A stretch of DNA of 64,000 nucleotides, taken from positions 42,807,425-42,871,424 of the forward strand of contig CM055102.1 of the NCBI GenBank assembly GCA_029204225.1, given 5' to 3'. The position numbers and the translations under genes are program-made. Positions 43,930-55,339 of this stretch are shown piece by piece. Under the pieces are notes generated by a model that was given only the letters and a program-made list of their open reading frames with translations, had not been told where the DNA came from and did no database searches. Position 1 is the first letter of the stretch; each line of letters starts with the position of its first letter. This DNA is from Diphasiastrum complanatum (taxonomy: Eukaryota > Streptophyta > Lycopodiopsida > Lycopodiales > Lycopodiaceae).

Positions 43930-44605
43930 CCCTGCATGTGTAAGTCCAACCCGATGATCACATAGTTATTTGATTAGTTACAAGTCAAAAAAATGAATTT
44001 AGGTCTTTTTTGCGAGACTTTTAATGTCACAGGGCCTAAATGTCAAGTTAGTGAATAAAGTTGGGTTTCCCTCCAATTTGGATGGTTCTCACTCTTTTTT
44101 AAATTTGAATAATTAGGGAGATAGAAATGGACCAATAGGATTCAGAGGCCATGGTTCTCCTCTCTACTATAAAAAGAGACCAACTCGAGTTCCTACACAT
44201 TTTCACATTTCAATAAAGCAGATTGGTTCTCTTGTGAAATGGATTGATGAATGTCTTTGCTCTCTATCACTTTTCCTCTATCTCTCATGCTTATTTTGGA
44301 TTTTGCTAATTGTTGGATCTGATTGTTATTGGAATTGCATGTTATTATACTTTTTATGAGAGAGAAAGGGAGAGAGAGAAAGAGTAAGCTATCTTTGTTG
44401 TGGATCTAGTGTTAGTGGATGTAGTGCTAATGCTTAGGGATAATGGACGTTAGAGTTAGATGTGAATCTTCCATTCATGCTGAAATCTGAACTATACTAT
44501 CGCTCTCATGGAAACGAATCTATGCGTGACAACTAACTTCGTCTCTTTGATGCTAGATTGATTAGATCTTGGATTGAGGTTAGGCAAGGAGAGAAACCCA
44601 CTACA
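43930..44605 (+). mobile_element. Gypsy 5' LTR (approximate)
   Basis: Placed from its right edge: CACTACA at 44599-44605 is followed after four bases by the tRNA-type primer-binding site. It contains TACTATAAAAAGAG near 44163 as a TATA region and TTCAATAAAGC near 44209 as a likely polyadenylation signal. The left edge is uncertain (a candidate TGTAAG start lies near 43938). No 3' partner was found. Confidence 0.5.
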
Positions 44606-44609
44606 ATTT

Positions 44610-44625
44610 TGGCATCGTTGCCGGG
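44610..44625 (+). other. Gypsy primer-binding site
   Basis: TGGCATCGTTGCCGGG differs at two positions from TGGCGCCGTTGCCGGG, the tRNA-Asp-type site used by several plant gypsy lineages (for example Athila). Confidence 0.75.
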
Positions 44626-45815
44626 AGCTATGCATGTTTGTGGATGGTTAGCTTGCATTAGGCATCTTGTCATTGCATGAATAGTGTTAGATCTGCATTT
44701 AGGATTAGTTTGGGAGTGATTTTTGCCTGATTTGAGTGGATTTGTTTGTTTGCAATCTAATTTGATTGTAGAACAGGGAAAGCTATTCAGATCACCAATC
44801 TTAAAGTCCATTTGGATCTAAGATATCTGGAAAAAAAAAAATCGGTCAAATCTATCAGATTTTGGTCAAAAGGAGGTAAAAATCGTCATCAGAGATGATA
44901 ACTTTTTGTCCTCTTTTAGGAAACCTTCACCGAGTTGCAGACACCTTCGGCTTTGGTCACAGAACCTTCAATTTGAAGGGCAGACAATCCTTCCCAGCAG
45001 ATTTCCAGAAACATCAGAAAAACTGTCAAAAAAAAAAAATCAAAAAATCACCAAAATCCTAAAAACACGGAAAAAGAACCTTTGCCCGATTCACTGTGCA
45101 TAGGTGTGATTCAGATCTATCTACTACCAGGTCGGCAAAGAATAATACCAAAAAATAGAAGGTTTTTTCTGAGGATCAGTTGTCATATTGTCATATTTTT
45201 GCCAAAAAAAAAGTCACTTTTTTGCACAAGTATTACTCTTGATTTTTTGCCAAAACCTTCGCCGAGTTTTCAAAACATTCTATTTATAGTAAAATACTAT
45301 TTTTGAGTTCGGTGAACATTCTTCTTGTCCAGATCATAGAAAATCTTGATTTTCACCCTCGCCAAACTACATAAACTGTATTTTGTTGTGTCAGATACCT
45401 TCGTCAGGTTTGCCATAGCTTTATCTATGTCAGATTTTGCATCTGAGAGTTCGACAAAGGTTATTTTTCTAGAAATTGTCAGAAAAATTGATCAATGATT
45501 TTTTTTTTCAAAATAGCACTGGTGAACCTTCGCCAAGCCAATCTTCGCCCAAGGAACCTTCGCCAGTTCTATTTTTAGGTTCTGATTTTTCAGATCAAGT
45601 CTCTTTCAAAATTTGGGTTAAATATGATACAGTCTAATTTGGATTTTGAGAAATTTTTCATTTTTAGAAGTATCGATTGATTGAATTCCGAAATCTTTTT
45701 CACAATATAGAAATCAGATTCTTGAAAAGTGGAATAGATCTAGCAGATCTGGTCTGAGATAGTTTTGATTGAAAAATCTAGATCCAATCTCATTGTCTAC
45801 TTGATTTGAATTTGT
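44626..45815 (+). other. Long untranslated leader of the gypsy element
   Basis: About 1.2 kb between primer-binding site and gag, AT-rich with several short A-runs. AACCTTCACCGA / CCTTCGCC-type motifs recur (near 44921, 45257, 45352, 45525 and 45558), a diffuse repeat within the leader. No coding seen. Confidence 0.55.
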
Positions 45816-45819
45816 GAAG

Positions 45820-46500
45820 ATGGATGCCCCTAGAGGTGCTCCTCAGGAAGTCAATCCAATCTTTGTTAGAAGAACACCCCATTTGGATCTACCCAAATAC
45901 AACGGATTAACAGATCCAGTTAAATTTCTTCAGATCTATGCTGAATCCTGTGAAGTCTATGGCAAAATTTTCCCTCGAGATAAACTTAAGTTTTTTCCTA
46001 TGGCCTTAACAAGCGCAACACAAGATTGGTACTATAATCAAGATGAAACTGAGCGTACAGACTGGGAGGTTGTTAAACGAGTCCTTATCACACGGTTCAA
46101 ACCTCAAAAGTTTATGGAAGACCCTTTCCTACTTTAGAGTAAAATTAATGTGGGAAAGTGAAAAATGGTTCGAGATTACGTTGAAAGGGTGAAACGCCTC
46201 AGATCTGAGTGTGAACCTAAGCTAATTAAAATGTCATGGTTATGTGATTTTTGTCAGGTTTACCTAAACGAATCAACGTGAGCTGAAACGCCATAATGAG
46301 TATGCACTCTTGCAAAATGCTATGGATGATGCAATTCAGGAGGAGGATGAAGATTCAGACGATGAGCCGAATATCAATATGTTGCCTTATAAAGTAGGGT
46401 ATACTACTACGACATCCACCACTATTGCATCAACAAATGTCAACTACTGCAGAAATGATGCTCAATGAGTTTGAAAAACTCGGGAAGAACCAGCAGAAAC
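45820..46500 (+). pseudogene. Gypsy gag
   Basis: Starts MDAPRGAPQEVNPIF, then LDLPKYNGLTDPVKFLQIY and a TDWEVVKRVLITRF block of the retrotransposon gag domain, until a stop at 46135. Further in-phase remnants (VRDYVERVKRLRSEC) continue to about 46230, followed by an acidic stretch EEDEDSDDEPNINML near 46345. No zinc knuckle is visible. Gag would form the particle. Confidence 0.8.
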
Positions 46501-46589
46501 AGATGGACAAACTACTACCGAATTTTTATTATCTTCTTTGCGGATTTAGCAAGACCTATATACAAACTGACTATTGTTTTTATTTGGAT

Positions 46590-47030
46590 AGTAGAGGCAT
46601 TAGAAGCCTTTGAAAAATTAAAAAAAAGCATTAACTTCAGCACCAATATTGTGTTTTCCAGATTGGACGATTGAATTTCATGTTCACACGGATGCCTCAA
46701 AATACGCCATTGGATCAGTTTTGACTCAGCCAGGTGACTATAAAAGATTTGCAAGCAGACAACTTACAGATCTAAAGACGAATTATTCAACAACAAAACG
46801 TGAGGCGTTAGCCATGATTTTTTCTATTCGGAAATTTCGTCACTATCTCATGGAAACACACTTTGAATTTTATACGGATCACCAGCCATTACTTTACTTG
46901 GTAAACAAGACATGCAATATTAGACGTATTGCAAGATGGTTACTATTATTGAGTGAATTTGACTTTCGAATTGTGGTTCAAAAGGGAAAGCAACATTGTC
47001 TAGCTGATCATGTGTTGTGAATCGAATCTG
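46590..47030 (+). pseudogene. Gypsy RNase H
   Basis: Reads EAFEKLKK and after a frameshift FPDWTIEFHVHTDASKYAIG, LKTNYSTTKREALAMIFSIR, then FEFYTDHQPLLYL, the catalytic Asp and Glu blocks of the gypsy RNase H that follows reverse transcriptase. Protease and the reverse transcriptase palm (YLDD) are absent: gag remnants give way to this segment within about 100 bp. Confidence 0.88.
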
Positions 47031-47047
47031 CACCAGTTAATACTGAA

Positions 47048-47985
47048 GTGGATGATGAATTACCAGATGCTGCATTATTCTATGTAGAAGCAAGACCTGA
47101 GTGGGTAGCAGATATTGTTGAGTACCTAATGCTAGGACAACCGAATGACTCTTTGACAAAAGTACAGAAGAGACAATTGATTCATAAGACTCAACCTTAT
47201 CAATTGATTGCAGGACAATTGTATCGTCGTGGATCAGACAATATTCTATGTAGATGTGTTTTACCGCATGAAATCCCAGATTTAATCATGTTTTCACATG
47301 ATGGCATGGGCGGAGGACACTTCTCTACAGATATTACTATTTATAAACTTTTGCAATCAGGTCGTTGGTGGCCTACGTTTCATAAGGACACAAAAAATTA
47401 TATTTAGACATGTGATGTTTGCCAGCGAGCACGACAGCCTCTTAAACAGAACTATGAATTCTTGCATCCAGTTTTATTGCAAGCACTGTTTGAAAAATGG
47501 AGACTGAATTATGTTGGTCCTATTCATCCTGCCGCGCAAGGATCTCAGGTCCGATATATTATCGTAGCAACTGATTAAATGACCAAGTGGGTTGAAGCCA
47601 AAGCTGTCAAAGTTGCTGATGCAAAATCTACGGCCAAGCTTCTCTATGAAAATATTATTATCAGATTTGGATGTCCGATCAAGATTGTCAGTGACCTGGG
47701 TACACACCTTGTTAATCAAACAATAAAGTGTTTACTGGAAGATTTTTTTGTTATACACATATCTAGTATTCCTTACTATCCCAGAGAGAATGGCCAAGCT
47801 GAATCTTCCAATAAGATTCTCTGCACTATTATGACAAAGACAGTTGAAGCAAGTCGGTCTGATTGGGAACATAAACTGTATGCAGCGTTACGGGCATTCA
47901 GAACCGCTTACAAAAATAGTACAAATCAAACACCCTTTCAACTGGTTTATGGTCAAGATCTTGTTATGTCGAATTTTTAATCCCA
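47048..47985 (+). pseudogene. Gypsy integrase
   Basis: Zinc-binding HHCC domain at about 47290-47430 (HDGMGGGH and TCDVCQRA), interrupted by a stop just before the Cys pair. Core: the LNYVGP block has Asn where the first catalytic Asp is expected. A stop replaces the residue after IIVATD. The second Asp is in VSDLGTHLVN and the Glu in GQAESSNK. It ends QTPFQLVYGQ, then stops near 47980, where the C-terminal region degenerates. It would have joined element cDNA to chromosomal DNA but is inactive now. Confidence 0.88.
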
Positions 47986-47989
47986 TCTT

Positions 47990-48500
47990 TATGCATAGCG
48001 ACAACAGAATGGTTAAATGATGATAAGTCTTTACAACTAAGTCATGAAGCGTTGCACAAATTATTTGAAACACGATTGATGGTAGTTCATGCGTTAGCAG
48101 CAGAGCCAAGCTGATCAAGAAAAAATTGAAGCACTTGGATGGAAAACGATTTGATACTCTAGTGACTGGCAGCCGATTATGCAAGTTTTGGCAGCCTGCT
48201 CTGTCAGTTCAGCAAGCCTGATCTCAATGATTTTTAATTTTGTTTGTTTTTCAATTTTTTGGTTTCAATATTTAATTGTTCGATTTTTGTTTGAAAAAGA
48301 CAATAAAAAAAAAAGAATGAGAAAAGACTGATTAGCAAAAGTCAGGAAAGTCATCAGTATGGAAAAGAGAAAGAGAAGTATTTTTGAAAAAAAGGACTTA
48401 TAAAATCACTGTTTCGGTCAAATGTTGTCTATATAGTATCAGAAACCTTTGATGAGCCTCCAGACTGTACATCCACTTCAGATATGTCTATATTGAGGGT
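47990..48500. other. Decayed integrase C-terminus and AT-rich spacer
   Basis: Contains a QADQEKIEALGWK-like stretch near 48110, then long A- and T-runs at 48230-48320. No clear polypurine tract or LTR start was found. Confidence 0.4.
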
Positions 48501-48509
48501 TCTGAAGAG

Positions 48510-49908
48510 GAAATGTTTTTGAAGAAGAAGAATTACCGGCACCTGTTTCACGCCAACTAAGGACGGTACCATCAGGTCCTACTACTGTTGCCGCCTCCAC
48601 GATAGTAGATTCTGGTGATGCTCTCAGTTTAATCTCAAGCCTTGCGCAAGTGATCTAGTCTATGCTTGACAAGAAAAAAGAAATGGAACAGAGAATTTCA
48701 GACATGGGATCCGAAAACACTCTCATCAGCCAGAAGATTGTTCAGCTGGATCGAGAATTGGAGATTGCCAAGCAACATGAAGAAAAATTTGAAGCTAAAA
48801 AGAAGACGGCACAACAACAAGCTGATCGCCTCGAAGGATACGTCAGCTCCCTACATAATGCCCTGACAACCGCACAAGATCAGGTGGACAAGGACGTGCA
48901 GGATGCAAAGCAAAAAGTGCAGCTGCTACAAGGTGAACTGTAGATGGCAGAGCAGGATCACACACGTCTCCAAGGTGAATTGGATGCAACCACCCTTGAG
49001 CGTGATGCGTATCTCCAGACGCAAATACCAAATCATCCAATAACTCCGACGGAGGTCACGTATTTGTTCAAGAAAGTGGAACTTACAAAGTGGCCCTTCA
49101 GGGATTCGGTTGCTTTGACAGGTTCAAAGGAGCAGCTTCAACTGAGTTGGTAAAGGCTAAAGCAACTATTAGTGCCTATGAAAAAGCAGTCACTCAGGTT
49201 TTGGAAGCTGGACCACAAATCCCAGTTCCGGTCATGCAGCAATTCTCCCCTCCGCACCAAACTGCAGTACCAATGGATACAAGGCTAGATTCGGGCATGG
49301 ACCAGGGAGAGCTCCATAAATAAAAAAAAACAACCGCAAGTTTTACATGCAATGCAACCAGGTCCATCCTCATTAAGGACCACACCGTTATTCAGAAGGC
49401 CCATCAGCGTCGAGGACCAAATCCAGAGTTTTCTAGCGCAACACATGAGTCCTCGCGTGGTTGTTGGGTCCTTAAGTTCAAGACCTCTGAAATAGAGGCT
49501 GGCAAAGAAGTGGACAAAATACCCGCATTGGGAGAGTAGCCGACACGGAGAGTTACCATTTTTGAGAAAACTCTGGAATCAATCAAGAGTTATGTGGCCA
49601 GCCCTCGCCAATTGCGTGTAGATTCGTATTAAGTACCGATGCCGAGAAGGAATAAATGGAAGGATTTGGGATTGGCTATGGACAAACCACAATCCATGTG
49701 CCCAATCGGCCAATTATCCATCGGCCATACACCTGGACGATATCAGTGGATTTCCACCGGGCCTTACAAGCATACCAACGAGAGAATATCCACTCTCCCG
49801 ATCCGACAGTGCAACAATTGACGATGTTTGCAAAAGATTTAACTCTGTTGTGGCAACCAGATGGGATGATTGCCTTCCTCCTCTGGCATTTGATCCAAAT
49901 AAGCCAAT
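48510..49908 (+). pseudogene. Sense coiled-coil accessory ORF downstream of gypsy integrase
   Basis: An in-phase run from about 48620 through 48662-48943 (KKEMEQRISDMGSENTLISQ, then KIVQLDRELEIAKQHEEKFE and more heptad-like sequence), past a stop to LQGELDATTLERDAYLQTQ, makes a long coiled coil. After frame changes come TELVKAKATISAYEKAVTQV and Pro/Gln-rich sequence to 49320, then VEDQIQSFLAQHMSPRVVV (about 49415). A last conserved-looking block lies at 49656-49908 and is cut by the copia LTR at 49909. The family is not recognised. At least two stops and two frameshifts make it a relic. Confidence 0.5.
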
Positions 49909-51022
49909 TGTTGGAGAGATGGAGATGAATGAGTTAAAAAAAGGTGTCGTATATTAGAAACGAAACATAAGCTCAAAGAGGTAAGACGAACATGAATGAG
50001 AAACAAACTTGAACAGAAAATGTTCGTGCGCAGCGGAACGAGCTATACGACTCTCTCCGTAAGCATGACTACGCCTATCAGAACAAAGAAAACGGTAGTG
50101 ATGGGAATCATAGTAGTTCTTGATTACATAGCCAAACTTTAATAAATGAATGAAGCTCCAGAAGAATGGTTTGTCGCGAATAGTAAGACAAACTATTCGT
50201 CGTGAATGATTCGCGAAGAGCTAGACAATGCTCAACTGATAATTAGTCGAGAATGATTCATGAAAGACAAGACTAGATGTTAGTCGTCTATTACTAGAAA
50301 GAACAACTAGAAAGATCAGACAAAATGAATGATAAGCATAGTAGTATTAACATAGATCTGAATGCAGAACAAAGAGCTGTATTAGATTAAGTATATCATG
50401 TATACATGTTAATAATGCGGTAGAGCACAAGACAATAGCGGACGAAACCACGTGCCCTACAAAGCTTACAATCTGTAAAGGAATAAAACCTTATTGCTGA
50501 CAATCAAGAATCAATGTGCAAGGCATCTACTTCGTCTCATTCACTCATTAACCTAAATACACAAATGGTATCCAGTACATATATACATTATATTACAGGT
50601 GTGCAGATGTGGAAAGTACAGAGTGGATGTGCTGTCTGTAAGAGATCGTGGGTGGCTGCAGTCATTAGTAGCGCAGCTGCATGGGGTGAGCGTAAAAAGA
50701 GTGTGACGTCAGTCAGTGCTGAAGTGATCGTTGGTGATGACAATGTAAAAAAAAATGTGTCACTTTTACAATAGCCTTAGGATTAGATTTACAGGGTGCC
50801 TTTGCTTTTAGGGCACCTTTGGCATTCTATAAGATAGTGTCCCCTTTTCGCCTGTCACCATAACTGTGTAAAAACACAGTGACACAATTCTTTTGCCTTT
50901 TCTTCGTCTGTGCGAATTTGCTTGTAAATATGCAAACTGCACGACAACGTTAGTAAATATGCAGCATGAATGGAGGCAGATTAAAATGGGATTTAAGGAG
51001 AGGAGAGAGAATAAATCCAACA
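49909..51022 (-). mobile_element. Copia 3' LTR of the outer nested element, 1114 bp
   Basis: Minus strand starts TGTTGGATTTATTC directly after the purine tract (complement of 51023-51031) and ends TCTCCAACA at 49909, so the ends are 7-bp perfect inverted repeats. Its first 400 or so bases match 55340-55760 and its last 430 or so match 51431-51862. The left edge cuts the gypsy accessory ORF. Alternatively 49909-50385 could be a separate repeat unit, because it recurs alone at 51431. Confidence 0.65.
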
Positions 51023-51029
51023 CCCCCTC

Positions 51030-51430
51030 TTAATCTGGATCCGTGAATGTCTTGATCTTCAGACTGAGCAATGCACAAAATTTGTTGTGTGCATTAACAC
51101 TTAGTGCTTTCGTGAAGATGTCTGCAACCATGTCTTGCATTCTACAGTACGTTAAGCTCACCTCTCTGTCGAGAACCTTGCCCCTGATGTAGTGATATCT
51201 AATCTCAATGTGCTTACTCCTAGAATAAAATCTAGGGTTGGCCGATAAGGCAATAACACTTTGGTTATCACAAAACAAAATTGTAGGGCTGTACTGATAT
51301 AGATTGATGTCTGGCAAATTTCTCAACCAAAACGCTTCCTTAATAGATTGAGAAGCAGCAATGTATTTTGCTTCAGTAGAAGAAAGTGCAATAGAGGTTT
51401 TCTTACAACTATTCCACGAAATAGGACCGT
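51030..51430 (-). pseudogene. Outer copia element: RNase H C-terminal part
   Basis: Minus strand: NGPISWNSCKKTSIALSSTE, then AKYIAAS, CDNQSVIALSANPRFYSRSK, MVADIFTKALS and KIKTFTDPD, then stop and purine tract. It starts abruptly at 51430 at the edge of the inner element and continues, with about 25 bp missing, the RNase H that breaks off at 55761. Confidence 0.85.
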
Positions 51431-51862
51431 TGTTGGGAGAGAGGGAGAAAGAATAAATGACGAACACGAACGAGAAAGAAAAACTCGAATGAGAAGCGAA
51501 CTTGAACAGAAAATGTTCGTGCGTAGCGAAATGAGTTAAATGACTCTCTCCCTAAGCATGACTATGCCTATCAGAATGAACAGAATTTAGTGATAGAAAT
51601 CACAGTCATTCTAGATTGCCTAGCCAAACATTTAAATGGATGAAGCGCTAGATGAACAATTTGTCGCGAATTGCAAGACAAATTATCTATTGCTTCGCGA
51701 AGAGCTAGACTGTACTCGACTGATAATTAGTCACGAATTATTTGCAAAAGACAAGACTAAAAGCTAATCATCGATTACCAAAAAGAGCAACAAGAAAGAT
51801 CAGACAGAATGAAGAATAAGCATAGCAATGTTGACAGATCCAAAACGCAGAACAAATGAACT
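51431..51862 (-). mobile_element. Inner copia element: truncated 3' LTR
   Basis: Corresponds to the last 430 or so bases of the LTR at 49909-51022 and ends CCAACA on the minus strand at 51431. Its own first part is missing: at 51862 it meets RNase H coding directly. Confidence 0.6.
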
Positions 51863-52640
51863 GCAATGTGCTTACTCCTAGAATGAGATCTAGGGTTGGC
51901 CGATAAGGCAATAGCACTTTGGTTATCACAAAACAAAATTGTAGGGATGTACTAATACAGATTGATGTCTGACAGCAAATTTCTCAACAAAACGCTTCCT
52001 TAATAGATTGAGAAGCAGCAATATATTCTGCTTCAGTAGAAAAAAGTGCGATAGAGGTTTGCTTACGACTGTTTTATGAAATAGGACCACCATTGAAGAA
52101 GAATGTAAATCTAGATGTGGACTTACAATGGTCTGCATCTCCTCCCTAGCTTGCATCAGAATATCCACTGAGCTGATGAAGATTGTCATTGCTGACATCT
52201 CCATAGTAGATGCACTGGTCCATGGTAGCTCGAATATGACTCGAATAAGAGCTTCCAATGGGTAATTCTAGGATTAGCCATGTATTGGCTGAGTGAGCTG
52301 ACAACAAAAGAGATATTTAGCCTTGTACAGACCATTGCGTACATGAGAGATCCGAGTATTGATCGATACGGGTATCCTCTCATTTGCTCCTCTTTTGGCT
52401 TTGTCTGGGGACATTGGTCCTTTGACAAATGCAGGCCTGGATCCATTGGTGAGTGAGCTAATTTACAATTCATCGAATTGTATCTGTTAAGAACATTATG
52501 AAGATACTTTTGTTGAGTGATGTAATTCAGTCGATTTGCTCTGTCTCTGTGGATTTGAATTCCAAGACAGAAGTGAGCTTCGTTCAGATTAGTCATGTCG
52601 AATTTTGAGAACAACATTTGTTTTGAATCCTTGACCATAT
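51863..52640 (-). pseudogene. Inner copia element: RNase H
   Basis: Minus strand: NMVKDSKQMLFSKFDM, FCLGIQIHRDRANRL, LAHSPMDPGLHLSK, RSILGSLMYAMV, then frame changes, LSGYSDAS-type, TSIALS.TEA and CDNQS-type blocks, ending at RSKH near 51866 where the LTR piece begins. At least two frameshifts lie between 52100 and 52260. Confidence 0.85.
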
Positions 52641-53290
52641 TGTTTGAATAAACGTTGCAATCAGTAGTGCTTGGCTTAAATCCTTGTTCAATGAGGAATG
52701 TGTTGATCCTCTAAAACCAAGTTCTGGCATATTGTTTCAAGCCATACATTGCCTTATGGAGTTTACAGACATGATTCTTCATGCCATCCAAAACGTATCC
52801 TTCGGGCTGGATCATGTAAATATCTTCTTGTATAACTCCATTCAAATAGGCTGTTTGTACATCGAGTTGATGTACTTTGAGGTCGACAGCTACAATATAA
52901 GACAGGAGCATTCGGATCGACGAATGTTTGACGATTGGACTAAAAGTCTCACTGTAGTTGACATTCAAAATCTGGGTGAATCCTCGTGCTACCAGTCTAG
53001 CCTTACTTCGATCAATCGCTCCGTTGGTGTTATATTTGATCTTAAATATCCATTTGCAATCAATAATATTATAGCCAATAGGAGCTTCGACTAATGACCA
53101 TGTCTGATTCTTGATCAGAGAGAAATACTCTTTGTCCATAGCTTCTCTCCAGAGATCAGAGTCTGATTGGCGAAGTGCCTCTTCGACTGTCGTCGGTTCT
53201 TGCATTAAAAGACAGACAGATTCAGGAGTATATCTGTGGGTTGTGTGCGCACTCGGCTGGGAGGATTTGACTGATGAACCGCTCCTATAT
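52641..53290 (-). pseudogene. Inner copia element: reverse transcriptase lacking YVDD
   Basis: Minus strand: QEPTTVEEALRQSDSDLWRE, YNIIDCKWIFKIKYNTNG, FTQILNVNYSETFSPIVKHS, VHQLDVQTAYLNGVIQEDIY and LHKAMYGLKQYARTWF. Compared with 56.2-56.8 kb, a stretch of about 69 bp around the catalytic YVDD motif (near 52655) is precisely missing in frame, so the enzyme could not polymerise even without the stops. Confidence 0.88.
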
Positions 53291-53534
53291 ATTCTCCACC
53301 GTTATCTGACCTTAGGGCCTTGATTGTCCTTCCAGTCTCCTTTTCTGCACGCTCCTTGAAGATTCTGAAGCAGTTGAAGGCTTCGGATTTCTTTTTTATG
53401 AAGTACAACATCGTTCTTCTCGAGAATTCATCAATAAATGTTATAAAATACTTGGCTTTCTTCAGCGAAGGATTTTTCATCAGACCACAAATATCTGAAT
53501 GTACAACATCTAGAAATCCTCTAGCAACATGTTG
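53291..53534 (-). pseudogene. Inner copia element: integrase core fragment
   Basis: Minus strand: KAKYFITFIDEFSRRTMLYF with the first Asp and RSDNGGEYI with the second, then an abrupt join to GAVHQSNPPSRVRTQP. The third catalytic residue and the C-terminal domain, about 590 bp in the outer element, are deleted. Confidence 0.85.
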
Positions 53535-53717
53535 ATGGCTTGACTTAAATGGCTTCCTAGTCTGTTTTCCAACTAGACAATCTTGACAGACAGGTAGCTC
53601 GACTATTTCACGAGGATATTCAATTGATGGCTTGACTTAAATGTCTTCCTAGTCTATTTTCCAACTAGACACTCTTGACAGACAAGTAGCTCAACTGTTT
53701 CGCGAGGATATTCAAGA
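53534..53717 (-). repeat. 92-bp tandem duplication in the pre-integrase region
   Basis: GATGGCTTGACTTAAATG starts at 53534 and again at 53626, with TTCCTAGTCT.TTTTCCAACTAG and GAGGATATTCAA in both copies. Since 92 is not a multiple of three, the duplication itself shifts the frame. Confidence 0.85.
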
Positions 53718-54290
53718 TCAAGAACAATAGATTGTCTAGACATTCGTTGTACAGCAACATAATTTAAATGACCAAGTCTATAATGCCAAAGTAAACCTTT
53801 ATTTGATTGAATTGAAGTACTAAGAGCCTGACTAGAGGCAGAAAAACAATGACTTAATTTATACAAGTATCCATGCCTCTTTCCGAGTGCTAGGATCTTG
53901 CCTGTCCTAGAAACTACTTTACATTGATCACATTCAAATTCTACTCTGTGTCCTAGATCTGTGATTCTGCTTACAGAGAGCATATTTGTAGATAACTTAG
54001 GTACATACAAAACTTTGGAGAGTAGCGTAGATTGATCATTTGCAAAGCATAATCTTAGAGTGCCTTTACCTTTAATAGCTTGTGTGCTATTGTCGCCAAG
54101 GTAAATGAATTTCTGGGTACTATAAGGTGTATAGGACTCAAAACAGCCAATCAGACTAGTCATGTGCTGAGTGGCTCTGGAATCCAGGAACCAAGAACTG
54201 TCGCCAGATGCTCCTTGATGGTTGGTCATGAAGGCATCATGATCCGCTTCTTGAATGGGCTGTGGAGCTTCTGCAGCTGCATTTGCCACT
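53654..54290 (-). pseudogene. Inner copia element: protease and pre-integrase domain
   Basis: Minus strand, one open frame: SWFLDSRATQHMTSLIGCF (protease; the active-site D-S/T-G here reads D-S-R), YLGDNSTQAIKGKGTLRL, LSKVLYVPKLSTNMLSVSRI, then LLWHYRLGHLNYVAVQRMS and CQECLVGK of the pre-integrase zinc domain. The Gly to Arg change in the protease motif would inactivate it. Confidence 0.88.
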
Positions 54291-54299
54291 TGATTCGAC

Positions 54300-55290
54300 T
54301 GCCCTTTGTTGTTGTTCTTCGCTTGAAGTATTTGGCATCTTGTATTTCGTGGTTGTTTCGTTTGCAGTATCTATCGAAGAGCTTCTTCTTTGTCTACGGA
54401 TTCGACTGTTCCTTGTGCTGAGCTGGTTTCTGGTCTAGCTTTGATTGCTTCAGGCCTTTCTTCTTCTTCTGCTTTGTCGTGCTCTTATTGGTGTACAAGG
54501 CATGAGAATCAGCTGAGGAACTCGAGGCTTTGTTCCTTCACGTGTCTTCTTGCAACAACATAGTGATGACTCTCGAAAGAGTCAACTATGGATGAGTCGT
54601 GATGATCATCACCCAACTGTCGTAAGAACTTGGCAAGCTTGTAAGCAGTTGCATCACTACGAAAGAGTCAACTCTGGATGAGTCGTGATGATCATCACCC
54701 AGCTGTCGTAAGAACTTGGCAAGCTTGTAAGCAGTTGCATCACTACGAAAGAGTCAACTCTGGATGAGTCGTGATGATAATCACCCAATTGTCGTAAGAA
54801 CTTGGCAAGCTTGTAAGCAGTTGCATCACTACATCTTGATCGTCTATGACAGATCCGACAATGGCCATTTTCCTTAGCAGGTTCTTGAATTGATTAATGT
54901 GATTATGTAGAGAATCACCATTCATCATCTTGAGGGAGTAGAATTTCTTCCTGAGATGTAGCTTGGAAGCTATATCTCACACTTCGTATAGTGTGCTCAA
55001 GATGTCCCAGACTTCTTTCGATGTCTGAGCCTCAGATATATGGCCGATTTGTGTATCCATGATGTTGAGAATGATCAGCGCAAAAGCTTTTCCATCCTTC
55101 AGCTTCCATCTGGCGATTGTCGCGTCATCCGCTTCGGGTTTTACTTTTGCACCTGTGACAACATTGTACAATTCTTTTGCCATTAGTACAGTCTTCATCT
55201 TAAATTTTCACAGATGGTCATTGGCTCCATCAAGCTTGTCCATGATAGGACTAGCTTTTCCCTGGGAATCCACGTGGAAGAGTTAGTCTG
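54300..55290 (-). pseudogene. Inner copia element: gag
   Basis: Minus strand: SPIMDKLDGANDHL, a stop in place of the usual Trp, then KFKMKTVLMAKELYNVVTGA, GKAFALIILNIMDTQIGHIS, SKEVWDILSTLYEV, LHNHINQFKNLLRKM and VVMQLLTSLPSSYDNW. The zinc-knuckle stretch near 54370-54340 (YCKRNNHEIQDAKYF) has Ala for the last Cys. The triplication at 54575-54832 disrupts the middle. Confidence 0.85.
54575..54832 (-). repeat. 86-bp triplication within gag
   Basis: GAAAGAGTCAACT starts at 54575, 54661 and 54747, with ATGAGTCGTGATGAT.ATCACCCA and GTAAGCAGTTGCATCACTAC repeated in each unit. The spacing is exactly 86 bp, so each extra unit shifts the gag frame. Confidence 0.9.
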
Positions 55291-55339
55291 AGTGATAGGA
55301 GAACTATCAGTGACTTAAGTATGAAAATCTGATACTGAA

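Noticed and set aside
49404-49821. Short frames on both strands inside the gypsy accessory region
   Set aside because: Shadows of the decayed plus-strand accessory ORF.
54575-54832. Three 86-bp units considered as a regulatory array
   Set aside because: They lie within copia gag coding and duplicate gag codons; simple tandem amplification explains them.
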